This document shows, one piece after another, positions 26,828-35,787 of a stretch of DNA of 64,000 nucleotides. The notes under the pieces were generated by a model. The model had not been told where the DNA came from. It ran no database searches and saw only the letters and a program-made list of their open reading frames with translations. Position 1 is the first letter of the stretch. The number at the start of each line of letters is the position of its first letter. Source of the stretch: Solwaraspora sp. WMMA2065 (GTDB taxonomy: Bacteria > Actinomycetota > Actinomycetes > Mycobacteriales > Micromonosporaceae); NCBI RefSeq assembly GCF_030345075.1, contig NZ_CP128361.1:6262001-6326000 (forward strand). Reading direction: 5' to 3'. Position numbers and translations under genes: made by a program.

Positions 26828-28141
26828 TTACTGGAGCGGACCACCCGTGTGTACGACGTTACTGAAGGTGACCCTGGCCTTGCTGATGTCGGAGTCGGCG
26901 AAGTACTGCCGCCAGAGCACCTCCGCCTCTGCCGGACTGCTGGCTTCGCCGTACGGTACCCACCCGGGGTACTCGCAGTCGAGATCGTTGGTGACGTTGC
27001 AGCCGCTCTCGGCGTCCTGGGCTTGGACGTAACTCCCGAACTTCATGTAGGACGCCTGGGAATCCTGCATGTCGTACGTGAAACTGGTCGACGTACGGCC
27101 GATGGTCGAGTCGACCGTGACCACGCCGTAGTCGTTGATGAACTCGTACCTCATGGTCTCTCCGCTCCGGACGGTGCCGAGGTCGAAGATCTCCTCGTTG
27201 ATCTGGCCGTCACCGCTCACGAAGCCCGGGATCTGAACACGAACGTACACGTCGAAGACACCGTTGCTGGGTACCCCCTCGAGCAGCGGGTAGTCGTCGA
27301 TCGAGAAGTCCTGTTCGCCCTCGCCTTTGAAGATTCCGAGTGGGCTGGAATCCTGGACGTAGAGCTTGACCTGGGTGGAGAAGCCGGCACCGGTGCCGGC
27401 GTGGATCTGGTGGGCGATGAGCTTGACCCCGTCGTCGAGATCGAACCTGATGTCAGCCGAGAAGGATTCGTAGATCTCGTCCGAAGCCTTCCTGGCAGCC
27501 ACCGGTGTCTTCAGCTCGTCGCGCGGACCGCCGCCGCTGCCGGTGACGGTGAACTGCTCCAAGCCGTCGAAGCTCAAGACGTACGGGTCGCTTGACTTGA
27601 TGTAGTCGCCCGCCTCCGAACTGTCCCAGACGCTCGGGTCGAAGCCGGCGCCCGGTGCCGGTCCGGTGGACAGGGTGAAATCGTCGAACCGGCCGGTCTT
27701 GCCACCGTAGGCCGCGAAGATTTCGACGGTGCTGGCGCTGCCGGTGTTGAAATCGACGCTGACCGGCTCGAAGCCACGGCCACCGCCGGAAGAGGTGTAG
27801 GTGTCGCCGCCCACCCTGGCGCCGATGACGCCCTTGCCCCGGACGTACGCGGTCAAGGTGTAGTCGGTGCCGGGCGTGACAGTGACGTCTTGCCGGACTT
27901 CGCCGCCCGTACCTTGGATCTTGGCCGAATGGTGGCCGGTGTTGCCGATATCAGAGAGAGCCACCTTGCGGGAGTTGATGATGCGCCAGCCGTCGAAGTA
28001 GCCACTTTCGAAGCCGGGATTGGCGACGGCCACGGAATCGGCACTCGCGGTGGTGGCCAGCGTGCCGGTGGCAACCGCGGCGATGAGGCCTACTGTTGCT
28101 ATCCGCGCGAGTGACGTGGTCCGTCTTCTGATTGCTTTCAT
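26828..28141 (-). CDS. Secreted CBM plus PL7-like polysaccharide lyase
   Basis: 437 residues, GGAAGGAA before ATG 28141. A signal peptide (IATVGLIAAVATGTLATTASA) precedes a jelly-roll carbohydrate-binding module of the CBM4/9/16 type (NPGFESGYFDGW to FDDFTLS, about residues 36-160). The catalytic domain from about 180 has PL7-style motifs: RDELKTP for RxELK, LIAHQIHAG for QIH, and YMKFGSYVQAQ for YxKxGxY. The motifs are more divergent than in its neighbour, so the substrate may differ. Secreted. The tandem pair suggests endo- and accessory action on one polysaccharide (inference). Confidence 0.82.
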   Translation of the reverse strand: MKAIRRRTTSLARIATVGLIAAVATGTLATTASADSVAVANPGFESGYFDGWRIINSRKVALSDIGNTGHHSAKIQGTGGEVRQDVTVTPGTDYTLTAYVRGKGVIGARVGGDTYTSSGGGRGFEPVSVDFNTGSASTVEIFAAYGGKTGRFDDFTLSTGPAPGAGFDPSVWDSSEAGDYIKSSDPYVLSFDGLEQFTVTGSGGGPRDELKTPVAARKASDEIYESFSADIRFDLDDGVKLIAHQIHAGTGAGFSTQVKLYVQDSSPLGIFKGEGEQDFSIDDYPLLEGVPSNGVFDVYVRVQIPGFVSGDGQINEEIFDLGTVRSGETMRYEFINDYGVVTVDSTIGRTSTSFTYDMQDSQASYMKFGSYVQAQDAESGCNVTNDLDCEYPGWVPYGEASSPAEAEVLWRQYFADSDISKARVTFSNVVHTGGPLQ

Positions 28142-28583
28142 GGTGCGGGTTCCTTCCGGGTCGCAGATCGGGACGGTTGATACGGCGAGGCCGGTCCGGC
28201 GTCCGCGCGGCGGCACGGCAACGGCACCGCAACGGCACCCCGCAGGGCGCCACAGGGGGTCCACGGACCATGACGCAAAGTAGTCGCATCGTCACCTAGA
28301 CTCAGTGCATCGGTTTACTGAGATTCAGGATTATCTGTTCCTGGTGGCCTGGCTGTCAATGCTTGGCGATGGCCCGAACCCCCGGGGTGGGCGTGAGCAA
28401 GGCTGCGACATGCCGCACCGGCCCGATGAGGCGCTGCGCAAGCAGAGACTTCGCGTCACAGACGGTCACCCGAGCTAGTCGACCGATGCACTAGAAGTCC
28501 CGGATCGGGGCAGGTGACTGCTGACATACTGCGAGAGCATGTCGGGCCGTCCACGCGGCACCAGCGAGGCGGGCTCGCTCCCG
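28142..28583. other. Intergenic region upstream of CBM-PL7 lyase
   Basis: No credible gene in 442 bases. It holds two copies of GCAACGGCACC near 28220-28240 and a dyad CTCAGT (28301-28306) / ACTGAG (28317-28322) in locally AT-rich sequence, the best candidate operator for the lyase gene. The stretch near 28380-28500 is the 3' side of the B-lectin gene. Confidence 0.4.
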
Positions 28584-29873
28584 CTACAGCTGGCCGCCGG
28601 TGCCGGTCTGCCAGAAGACCTGCCGGGTGGACCCGGACCGCAGCACCAGGTTCCCGTCGTCGCGCAGCACCAACTCCGGGCTGGGGCCAGCCCCGACGGA
28701 ATCCGACGCCCACACCGCCGCCGCATCAGCGGCTGAGTTGTCGTAGACGACGAGGTTGCCGTCGGGCTGCATCCTGGTCTCCCGCACGCTCATGCCGCCG
28801 ACGACGATCTGGTGTGTGCCGGACGACCAGAGCACGCTGGTGCCGGGCCCGTACAGGACCAGGTTGCCGTCCTGCTGTTGCATCAGGTGGTAGACCTCGT
28901 TCGGCGAGGACAGGTACCGCAGGGTGGTGAGCCGGTAGCCGGCCGGCATCGTGCCAGCGTACGACAGGGAGCTTTTCTGTTCGGACAGGCCCGTCAGCGT
29001 CATCACCGTCGAGCCGTCCCTGCGGGCCAGATGGAAGTGTCCCTGGTTGGTGACCATCACCCTGGTCGCGTCGGAATCCTTGGTGTTGGATGCCCAGGCG
29101 ACGCTGCCGTCGGGGCGGTAGATGACGAGGTTGCCGTCGCTCTGCATGACGACCCGGCTTCCGGGCTGGCCGTTGGTGTTGCTGGCCCACCAGTCGTAGG
29201 GGCCTTGGCAGATGTTGGGTCGGGGCGCCCCGCAGGGCGACGGACCGTAGGCGACGAGGTTGCCGTCGGTCTGCATCAGCAGGCCGAACCGGCCGTCGGG
29301 GGAGAGGATGTACTCGCCTGCGTACATGGTCGTGTCCGCGTTGAGCTGGCTGCCGATCCTGGTCGCGCCGACGAACGCACCGGTCCGGATCGCGCCGGTG
29401 GCGGGTTGCGCCGGGGCGGCGGGCGACATCGACCCCGGCGACGCCGCCGCGGCGACGGCCTGCCGGTCCGGGCCTGCCTGCGACGCCGTCGGGCTCGGCG
29501 TGGCACCGGGCGACGGTGCTGCCGGATCGGGCGTTGCCGGATCCGCCGGCCCAGCGGACGACTCCGCCGTCGGCTCGCCGGTCAGCGCCACCGCCCCCGG
29601 CGTCTCGATCTCGTCGGACCGGTTCGCGAAGGCCACGGCCGTTGCGATCGTCAGCACCACGGCGACCATGCCGAGCGCGCCGAGCAGCAGCGCCGGCCGC
29701 CGAGGTCGGGTCGGCGGCGCGTTGTCGCCCGGGCCAGGATGCGACACCCCGACGATTTCCGTGGCGGCACTGTCGATGCCGACATCGCCGCTGCGCTCAC
29801 CCGTCGGGGTGCCGGTGACGACAACTGCCGGATCGACATCCGCCCACGGGTCGACCGGATCATGCTGCGACAT
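28584..29873 (-). CDS. Membrane-anchored bulb-type (B-) lectin protein
   Basis: 429 residues from ATG 29873, AGGAG six bases upstream. A cytosolic N-terminus of about 75 residues precedes one membrane helix (ALLLGALGMVAVVLTIATAVAF), then a Pro/Ala/Thr-rich stalk to about 205. Two B-lectin beta-prism repeats follow, with recognisable mannose-site strings MQTDGNLVAYG, MQSDGNLVIYRP, QQQDGNLVLYG, MQPDGNLVVYD and LRDDGNLVLR, the QxDxNxVxY type. It is probably a cell-surface glycan binder. It is upstream of the lyase and lectin genes on the same strand. Confidence 0.88.
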   Translation of the reverse strand: MSQHDPVDPWADVDPAVVVTGTPTGERSGDVGIDSAATEIVGVSHPGPGDNAPPTRPRRPALLLGALGMVAVVLTIATAVAFANRSDEIETPGAVALTGEPTAESSAGPADPATPDPAAPSPGATPSPTASQAGPDRQAVAAAASPGSMSPAAPAQPATGAIRTGAFVGATRIGSQLNADTTMYAGEYILSPDGRFGLLMQTDGNLVAYGPSPCGAPRPNICQGPYDWWASNTNGQPGSRVVMQSDGNLVIYRPDGSVAWASNTKDSDATRVMVTNQGHFHLARRDGSTVMTLTGLSEQKSSLSYAGTMPAGYRLTTLRYLSSPNEVYHLMQQQDGNLVLYGPGTSVLWSSGTHQIVVGGMSVRETRMQPDGNLVVYDNSAADAAAVWASDSVGAGPSPELVLRDDGNLVLRSGSTRQVFWQTGTGGQL

Positions 29874-30239
29874 TGACATCTCCTGACGGACCAGCGACAA
29901 GGTACGGGTCGTCCGGAATCCGGACGCGGCGCACCGGGGCCAGGCCACGGTGCCTGGCGCGAACAAGGCACCAGCGGGAAATCCTGCCAATCCCTGGAGG
30001 CCGTTGACCAGTCGCGACCGGCGAATCTAGGCAGTCGCCACGTCTGACCGTGGACCTTGACCCGCGCGTCGCGCTCGTCGCGTACGGGCAGACGTTGGCG
30101 TCGCTGCGTTGGGCGATCCGCACCGTCTGCGGCCTGTTGATCGGCGCGATGGCGCTGCCGGTCGGCTTGCAGACGACCCCGGTGCTGAGCTTGATGGTGC
30201 CGTAGCGGCGCGGTCCCGGACGCCGGGCCAAGGGCGCGA
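29874..30239. other. Intergenic region with a possible 51-codon frame
   Basis: 366 bases between the B-lectin start and the exporter stop. The plus strand has an open frame 30050-30205 (GTG to TAG) whose product reads ALVAYGQTLASLRWAIRTVCG and then a hydrophobic segment. It might be a small membrane peptide or a gene remnant; I give it low weight. Otherwise it holds only the lectin promoter region. Confidence 0.3.
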
Positions 30240-31514
30240 TCACCCCTGGCCGATGCCGGCGTCGGGGGGCAGCCGGAGCACCGGCCGGCCGAGCATCGGC
30301 AGCAGGCTGGCCAGCATCCCGACGGCGCACACCCACAGTGCGGTCCGTTCCCCGATCGCCTGGACCAGGAAGCCGCCGAACAACCCGCCGACCGGCATCA
30401 TGCCCCACATCAGGAACCGCATGGCGGAGTTCATCCGCCCGTGCAGTTCCGGCGGGCAGATGGCCTGACGGTAGGTGATCTGGGCGACGTTCTGGATGGC
30501 GCTGCCGCCGATGTAGGCGGCGTAGCCGATCGGGTAGAGCACCACCAGCCAGCCCTGACCCACCAGCGGCATGAGCAGCAGCAGCGGAAACGTCACGGCG
30601 AACGGCAACCACAGCGTACGGGCGATGCCGAACGTCGCGACGAAGCGGTTGGCGAACACGCTGCCGACCACCCCGCCGACCGCGACGGCCCCGGTCACCA
30701 GGCCGTACGCCGCCGGCGACAGGCCGAGCGTGTTCACCAGCAGCAGCGGCTGGACGGTGAGCAGCGCGTACTCGAACAGCAGGGCGATCATGCCGTGCAG
30801 CACGACCAGCCGGAGAATCGGCTGACCGGCGACGTACCGCACTCCGATGGTGAGCTCCCGGCCCAGCCGTGGCCGTCCACTGGGCCGGTCGACCTGCGGT
30901 TCCGGTGGCCGGATCCGGCCGAGCAGCCAGGCGGAGGCCAGGTGGCACACCGCGTTGAAGGCCAGCGCGCCCGAGGCGGTGACGATCTGCACCAGCGCCC
31001 CGCCCAGGGGCGGTCCGGCCAGCTGACTGCCGTTGCCGGCCACCTCCAGCTTGCTGAAGCCGGCCAGTAGGCGGTCCTTGCCCACCAGGTACGTGACGTA
31101 GCCCTGCTGCGCGACGTCGAAGAAGACGTTGCCGACCCCGATGACCAGGGCGACCACGTACAGCTGCCCCAGGCTCAGCGCCCCGAACGCCGCTGTCACC
31201 GGCACCGACAACAGCACCAGCGCGCGGACCAGGTCGGCGGCCACCAGCACGGACCGCTGCCGTAGCCGGTCCACCCAGACCCCGGCCGGCAGCGCGACGA
31301 CGAGGAAGGCGAGCGTGCTCGCCGCCACCAGGAGCCCCACCTGCTGGGCGGAGGCGTCCAGCACGAGCACCGCGAGCAGCGGCAGGGCGACGAGTGCGAC
31401 GTGGCCGCCGGTGCGGCTGACCACATCGGAGGCGAGCAGCAGACGGAAACCGCGATGGGAGCGCAGCAGGTCGTCGGCTGGCCGTACCCGCTCGGGCACG
31501 TCCACTGTCGTCAA
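30240..31514 (-). CDS. MFS exporter (EntS/MFS_3-like)
   Basis: 424 residues from TTG 31514, with CGGAGG seven bases upstream. The start overlaps the aminotransferase stop by TTGA; GTG 31505 is an alternative. Twelve membrane helices are evident. Features are FRLLLASDVVSRTGGHVALV in TM1, VDRLRQRSVL after TM2, GVGNVFFDVAQQGYVTYLV in the TM4-5 region, and RMNSAMRFLMWG late. This is the MFS_3 type, usual for siderophore or small-molecule export. As the last gene of the aminotransferase operon it likely exports the product of this locus (inference). Confidence 0.85.
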   Translation of the reverse strand: MTTVDVPERVRPADDLLRSHRGFRLLLASDVVSRTGGHVALVALPLLAVLVLDASAQQVGLLVAASTLAFLVVALPAGVWVDRLRQRSVLVAADLVRALVLLSVPVTAAFGALSLGQLYVVALVIGVGNVFFDVAQQGYVTYLVGKDRLLAGFSKLEVAGNGSQLAGPPLGGALVQIVTASGALAFNAVCHLASAWLLGRIRPPEPQVDRPSGRPRLGRELTIGVRYVAGQPILRLVVLHGMIALLFEYALLTVQPLLLVNTLGLSPAAYGLVTGAVAVGGVVGSVFANRFVATFGIARTLWLPFAVTFPLLLLMPLVGQGWLVVLYPIGYAAYIGGSAIQNVAQITYRQAICPPELHGRMNSAMRFLMWGMMPVGGLFGGFLVQAIGERTALWVCAVGMLASLLPMLGRPVLRLPPDAGIGQG

Positions 31515-32716
31515 AGAACCAACCTCCGGGGTGTCATCGACCGGACCGGACCCGCTGTTGCCGTGGCGGCGTGCGCCAACCGTCGCACGATCTCGGTGAG
31601 GATAGCGGGGGTGGTGGCGAAGTTGAGTCTGAGGAAACCCGTGCCCGGCGGGCCGAACTCGGCACCGTCCATCACGCTCACCCGCGCGCGTTCGGCGAGG
31701 TCTGCGGCCGGCGGGTAGTCGCGCAGGTCGAGCCAGCCCAGGTAGGTGCCTTCGGGCGGGGTGTAGCGGGCCATCGGCAGGTGCACGCCGAGCAGCTCGG
31801 CCAGCAGATGCCGGTTGCGGTCGAGCCGGCCGAGCACCGTGTCGAGCCACGGCCCACCGGCCAGGTACGCGGCCGTGGCGGCCAGCACGCCCAGGGTGGC
31901 GGTGCCGTCGGTGTGCAGCCGTCCGAGCTCACCCCACCGCTTACGGTCGGCGTCGTTGCTGGTCAGCAGCTGAGCGCACTTCAGACCCGCCACGTTCCAC
32001 GCCTTCGACGTCGACGTGGCTGTCACCGTGTGTCCGGCCGCCGCTTCACAGCAGGTGGCGTACGGGACATGCCGGTGCCCGGGATAGACGAGCGGTGCGT
32101 GGACCTCGTCGCTGAACACCCGGCCACGGTGCCGTTCGACGACCTCCGCGACGGCCAACAGTTCACCGGGCTCCATGACCGCGCCGAGGGGGTTGTTGGG
32201 GTTGCAGAGGACGAGCGTGTTCCCGCCCGCCGCGAAGGCGCGGTCGAGAGCGTCCAGGTCGTAGCCGTAGCGGCCGCCCGACTCCACCATCTCGACCTGG
32301 ATGACGCGTCGACCGAGCAGCCGGGGTACGGCCAGGAACGGCGGGTACGCGGGCACCGGCACGATGACGGCCGAGCCGGGCCGGGAGAAGCAGTCGATGG
32401 CGACGTGCAGGGCACGGATGACGTCCGGCAACGGCCGCACATCCGCCGGCGAGAGGTCCCATCCGTACCTGTCGTGTTGCCAGGCGGCGCACGCCTCAGC
32501 CAGCTGTGCCGTCAGCTGCGGCGTGAGGTAGCCGACCTGACCGCGGTCCACCGCGTCGTGCAACGCGTCCGCAACGTCGGGTGCCGTACCGAAGTCCATC
32601 TCGGCCACACACGCCGCCAGTCTTCCCGGGCCGGCGGCGGCCCACTTCAGCCCACCGCGCTCGCGCAACGAGTCGACGGTGACGACGTCGGAACCTGTCC
32701 ACACCTGCGTTGTCAC
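31511..32716 (-). CDS. MalY/PatB-type PLP-dependent C-S lyase or aminotransferase
   Basis: 401 residues, fold-type I PLP enzyme. The PLP lysine is in TSTSKAWNVAGLKCAQ, preceded by LCNPNNPLGAV and SDEVHAPLV, which carry the usual Asn, Asp and Tyr contacts. The AEMDFGTAPDV start and ERGGLKW are typical of the MalY/PatB family of cystathionine beta-lyase-like enzymes. In a biosynthetic locus such enzymes can cleave C-S bonds or transaminate an amino-acid building block. The GTG start is spaced tightly behind the GFA gene. Confidence 0.87.
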   Translation of the reverse strand: MTTQVWTGSDVVTVDSLRERGGLKWAAAGPGRLAACVAEMDFGTAPDVADALHDAVDRGQVGYLTPQLTAQLAEACAAWQHDRYGWDLSPADVRPLPDVIRALHVAIDCFSRPGSAVIVPVPAYPPFLAVPRLLGRRVIQVEMVESGGRYGYDLDALDRAFAAGGNTLVLCNPNNPLGAVMEPGELLAVAEVVERHRGRVFSDEVHAPLVYPGHRHVPYATCCEAAAGHTVTATSTSKAWNVAGLKCAQLLTSNDADRKRWGELGRLHTDGTATLGVLAATAAYLAGGPWLDTVLGRLDRNRHLLAELLGVHLPMARYTPPEGTYLGWLDLRDYPPAADLAERARVSVMDGAEFGPPGTGFLRLNFATTPAILTEIVRRLAHAATATAGPVRSMTPRRLVL

Positions 32717-33145
32717 CTACTCCGTCAACACGTGTTTGCCGGCGGCGATGCTCGCCTCCCAGTTCTGCCCGTCGAATTCCACAAACTCGATGTTCTCGGC
32801 GGGGGAGAGGTCGAGGCACCGCGCGTTGACGCTGAAATAGCCGGTGGGATGCGATCGGGGGCGGTAGAACGGCAGCACGCCGCAGACCGCGCAGAAGGTG
32901 TGGTCCGCGATGCGGTTGCCGAACCGGTACGGCTTGAGGAACTCCTGTCCCTGGTGCAGCTTGAACCGCGCCTCCGGGGTCATCAGTTCCTGGTGGCCGT
33001 GCCGGTGGCAGATTCCGCAATTGCACAGGGTGATGGTCAGGTTGCGACTGGCCGCTGCGGAAAATACCACCCCGCCGCAGTGGCAGCTGCCGTCGTACCA
33101 CACGCGTTCGATGGTCTCGGTCGTTCCCGTCACCTCTTCGGTCAT
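32717..33145 (-). CDS. GFA-family zinc protein
   Basis: 142 residues with the complete GFA (glutathione-dependent formaldehyde-activating family) Cys set: SCHCGGVVF, NCGICHRHGHQEL, then FCAVCGVLPFYR. It has the usual length, binds zinc, and ends in a conserved FDGQNWE. Members often act as accessory or lyase-like enzymes, some in natural-product pathways. It lies between the dioxygenase and aminotransferase genes with no real gap, so it is in the same operon. Confidence 0.87.
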   Translation of the reverse strand: MTEEVTGTTETIERVWYDGSCHCGGVVFSAAASRNLTITLCNCGICHRHGHQELMTPEARFKLHQGQEFLKPYRFGNRIADHTFCAVCGVLPFYRPRSHPTGYFSVNARCLDLSPAENIEFVEFDGQNWEASIAAGKHVLTE

Positions 33146-33158
33146 AGCGTCACTCCGA

Positions 33159-34067
33159 TCAGTTGGCGGTTGCGAGCGCGGGCAGGTCGGCGGGCAGGCC
33201 GAACGACATGGGCAGCATGCGGTGCGGGGCGACCGAGTCGTACCGGAACGAGACGTGCCCCTTCTCGGTGGGCTTCCTGGTGAAGAAGATGAGCATGTCC
33301 CGGATGGCTGGCTCCGTGTCGTCGATCGGGTAGACCGGCGAGACGCTGTGCTTGTACTCGTGATCGACGACCATCAAGGTGTCCAGGAATTCGCCGTGCC
33401 GCGCCCTGCCCTTGACCAACGCGGGGTCCGTCTCGTGCCAGCGGCGGCCGTTGACCTCTCTCATGTCGTGCAGGAAGGTCTCCGCGCTGTCGGTGGTCAT
33501 GTTGCGCGCGGAGAGGAACGTGGTCATGGTGTGGTCCACCCCGTCGGAGTGCACGCCCTCCAGCGCGGGTTCGCCCAGCAGGCCGGTGGTCGTGACGGTC
33601 CGCAGGTTGAACAGGGTGCAGATCCACTCGGCGCGGCCGTAGTCCAGCCGGGGCCGCTGTGCCACGTCGATCCCGTGGGCGACCAGGAACTTGAAGACCA
33701 GCATCGCCTGCAGGGCGGTGTTCAGTTGCAGGTCGTCCTGCACCTCGTCGAACGTGCGCAGCGTCTCCGAGTCGTGCCGCACGAAGTCCTCCTCGCGGGA
33801 GAGAACGAAGGGCTGCGCCTCCAGCCGGTACCCGCGCCGGGTCTGCGGGTCGAGGCAGATCCGTCCGTTCCTGCTCTTGCGAAATGGCAGGGTCGGGTCC
33901 GACTCCAGTTGGTCGCTGATCACCTTCAGGCGCTCGAAGTCCTCGTCTGTCGCGCCGAGCGATTGCAGCATCGAGACCATTCTTGCCCCGTCGACGAAAG
34001 CCCATCGGGCGCGGATGTACTCGGATCTGACATCCATGACGTCGGACACGGCGGAGTCGTATTTCAC
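33159..34067 (-). CDS. 2-oxoglutarate/Fe(II)-dependent dioxygenase (PF10014 type)
   Basis: About 302 residues from GTG 34067, which has GGAG six bases upstream; GTG 34166 or ATG 34124 would add 33 or 19 residues. The double-stranded beta-helix has the first Fe ligands in GVHSDGVDHTMTTFLSARN (HxD) and the distal His in MVVDHEYKHSVSPV, then a 2OG-binding basic residue toward GHVSFRYDS. This is the 2OG-Fe dioxygenase family that hydroxylates free amino acids. It heads the minus-strand operon, so hydroxylation of an amino-acid precursor or peptide product is the likely step (inference). Confidence 0.8.
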   Translation of the reverse strand: MKYDSAVSDVMDVRSEYIRARWAFVDGARMVSMLQSLGATDEDFERLKVISDQLESDPTLPFRKSRNGRICLDPQTRRGYRLEAQPFVLSREEDFVRHDSETLRTFDEVQDDLQLNTALQAMLVFKFLVAHGIDVAQRPRLDYGRAEWICTLFNLRTVTTTGLLGEPALEGVHSDGVDHTMTTFLSARNMTTDSAETFLHDMREVNGRRWHETDPALVKGRARHGEFLDTLMVVDHEYKHSVSPVYPIDDTEPAIRDMLIFFTRKPTEKGHVSFRYDSVAPHRMLPMSFGLPADLPALATAN

Positions 34068-34356
34068 AGCCTTCTCCACTCCCTGAAATGACTTTGACAG
34101 CAAGCGCTCTGAGATCCACATCATGGTGCGGGCGGTAGGCCTCCGCTTCTTCTGAATTGCCCTCACGGAGGGTGATGGGTTACCGGTGGTAGTCGGGGAT
34201 TGAGAGCAACGTGGGAGAAGACAACTGCCCCGGGGCGGGGAACCGTGTACACGGTCGAGCGTGCTCGTCAGCCGCGCCTCTTACCGTTTCGAGATTTGAC
34301 ACCAACGTGGTAAGTGCCCTGCTCGGGGACACCACGACAAACCGGGAGGACGACCG
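34068..34356. promoter_or_regulatory. Divergent promoter region of the biosynthetic locus
   Basis: 289 bases between the dioxygenase and ATP-grasp starts drive both halves of the locus. The part 34167-34300 is non-coding under every start choice. I see the ribosome site GGGAGGA (34344-34350) for the ligase but no clear operator. Confidence 0.5.
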
Positions 34357-35697
34357 TTGCCAAAGTTGATGTTCGCCAATTCGACCAGCCGTGTGATGGC
34401 AGCTCGGCCGGATGACGTCCCGGACGACGCGAAGGACTCCTACCGTTTTCTCGCCAACCGGATGCTGTGGTCGATGGACGAGGGCGACGTAGCTGTTCTT
34501 CCTGGCAAGGTCAGTGACGCGTGGCTGGCGTACGTCGCCGATCTGCTCGGCCTCGCGTCACCTCCCACGGTGCTTTCCCTGGCTGACTACCCCGGCGCCG
34601 GGTGGTATCCCGGCGACCGACCGCAGCTCGCCGATGCCCTGCGCGGTCTGATGGTGGCCGGTGGCGGCGCCACGGACCCGTGGCGTCTGGAGTGCTACAT
34701 CCACGACCGGGACATCGCCTCCTGGGAGCGACTGCTCGGCATCGGCGCGGAGGAGTCCGTGCGCTTCGCGCAAGGGACCGCCGAGCTGGTCAACTCCAAG
34801 TCGGTCTTCCGGTCCATGGCAACGGCCTGCGGGATCCCGGTCGCCGAGGGGCGCGTCGTGGACCGTGGACCTGAGCTGGTCGACGGCGCGTCCGAACTGC
34901 TCGCCCGGACCGGCGCCGTCATCATCAAGCAGGACGTCAACGCCGGCGGAGACGGCAACATCCTGCTGACCACGGTCGAGGGAGGAAAGGAGGCCGGCGC
35001 GCACTACGTGGTTCACCTGGCGGCGACCGATCCCGCGACGGTCGCGTTGGCGCTCGAACCGTTCGGCCTGACGGCCCTGCCCGACCTGCCGGCCGGCGCC
35101 AGCCCGGCGCACAACATCATCGAGGTCTACCACGAGTCGGTCCGCGAACTGTCCGCTGACATGACCGTGCCACGCGTCGGCGCGCCGACCCTGATGAGCT
35201 ACAGCGACCTACGCATGGCCGAGACCTGGAAGGGCAGCATCTACCCGCCGCAGAACCTCACCCCCAGATTGCACGCGCATCTGGGCGCATACATGCAGCA
35301 GGTCGCGATCGTCGCCCAGCAGCTCGGCTACTACGGGCCGATGAACATCGACGCGATCGTTACCGGATCCGGCGAGCTGCTGTTCAACGAGTTCAACGGG
35401 CGGGTCGGTGGCACCACCGGCATCGACATGATCGGACGGCGGCTGCTCGGCCAGGACTACCTCGACCATCACGTCCTCGCCTCGCGTATCGACGTGCCCG
35501 CGCCCGGCTGCGATATCCTCGTGAAGGCCCTGGACGAGCAGGGACTGCTGTTCACCCGGGGATCAGACCACGGCGTGGTCGTCTACAACGACACCACCGA
35601 GCAGACGGGCACGATCGAGTACGTGGTGATCGGCCGTAGCTGGGCGGAGACGTCCCGTGCCGAGGAGCAGCTGACCAGCGTCCTGAACAAGCTCTGA
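34357..35697 (+). CDS. PGM1-like ATP-grasp peptide ligase
   Basis: 446 residues, TTG start with GGGAGGA six bases upstream. The N-terminal pre-ATP-grasp region has DEGDVAVLPGKVSDAWLAYV. The ATP-grasp core has IIKQDVNAGGDGNILL near residue 188, IIEVYHESVRELSADM, and the metal-binding NEFNGRVGGTTGIDMIGR near 345. The length and the pre-ATP-grasp domain match the family of the pheganomycin ligase PGM1, which joins an amino acid to a peptide through an acyl phosphate. It stands alone on the plus strand, divergent from the dioxygenase operon, and should be the bond-forming step. Confidence 0.82.
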   Translation: MPKLMFANSTSRVMAARPDDVPDDAKDSYRFLANRMLWSMDEGDVAVLPGKVSDAWLAYVADLLGLASPPTVLSLADYPGAGWYPGDRPQLADALRGLMVAGGGATDPWRLECYIHDRDIASWERLLGIGAEESVRFAQGTAELVNSKSVFRSMATACGIPVAEGRVVDRGPELVDGASELLARTGAVIIKQDVNAGGDGNILLTTVEGGKEAGAHYVVHLAATDPATVALALEPFGLTALPDLPAGASPAHNIIEVYHESVRELSADMTVPRVGAPTLMSYSDLRMAETWKGSIYPPQNLTPRLHAHLGAYMQQVAIVAQQLGYYGPMNIDAIVTGSGELLFNEFNGRVGGTTGIDMIGRRLLGQDYLDHHVLASRIDVPAPGCDILVKALDEQGLLFTRGSDHGVVVYNDTTEQTGTIEYVVIGRSWAETSRAEEQLTSVLNKL

Positions 35698-35787
35698 GCG
35701 ACTCCGAGCGACTCCGAGCAGCTTCGAGCAGGTCCGGCAGGTGGTCCGGCTGCGGGTTCGTTCAGCGCAGTGGCGATGCCGTCGACA

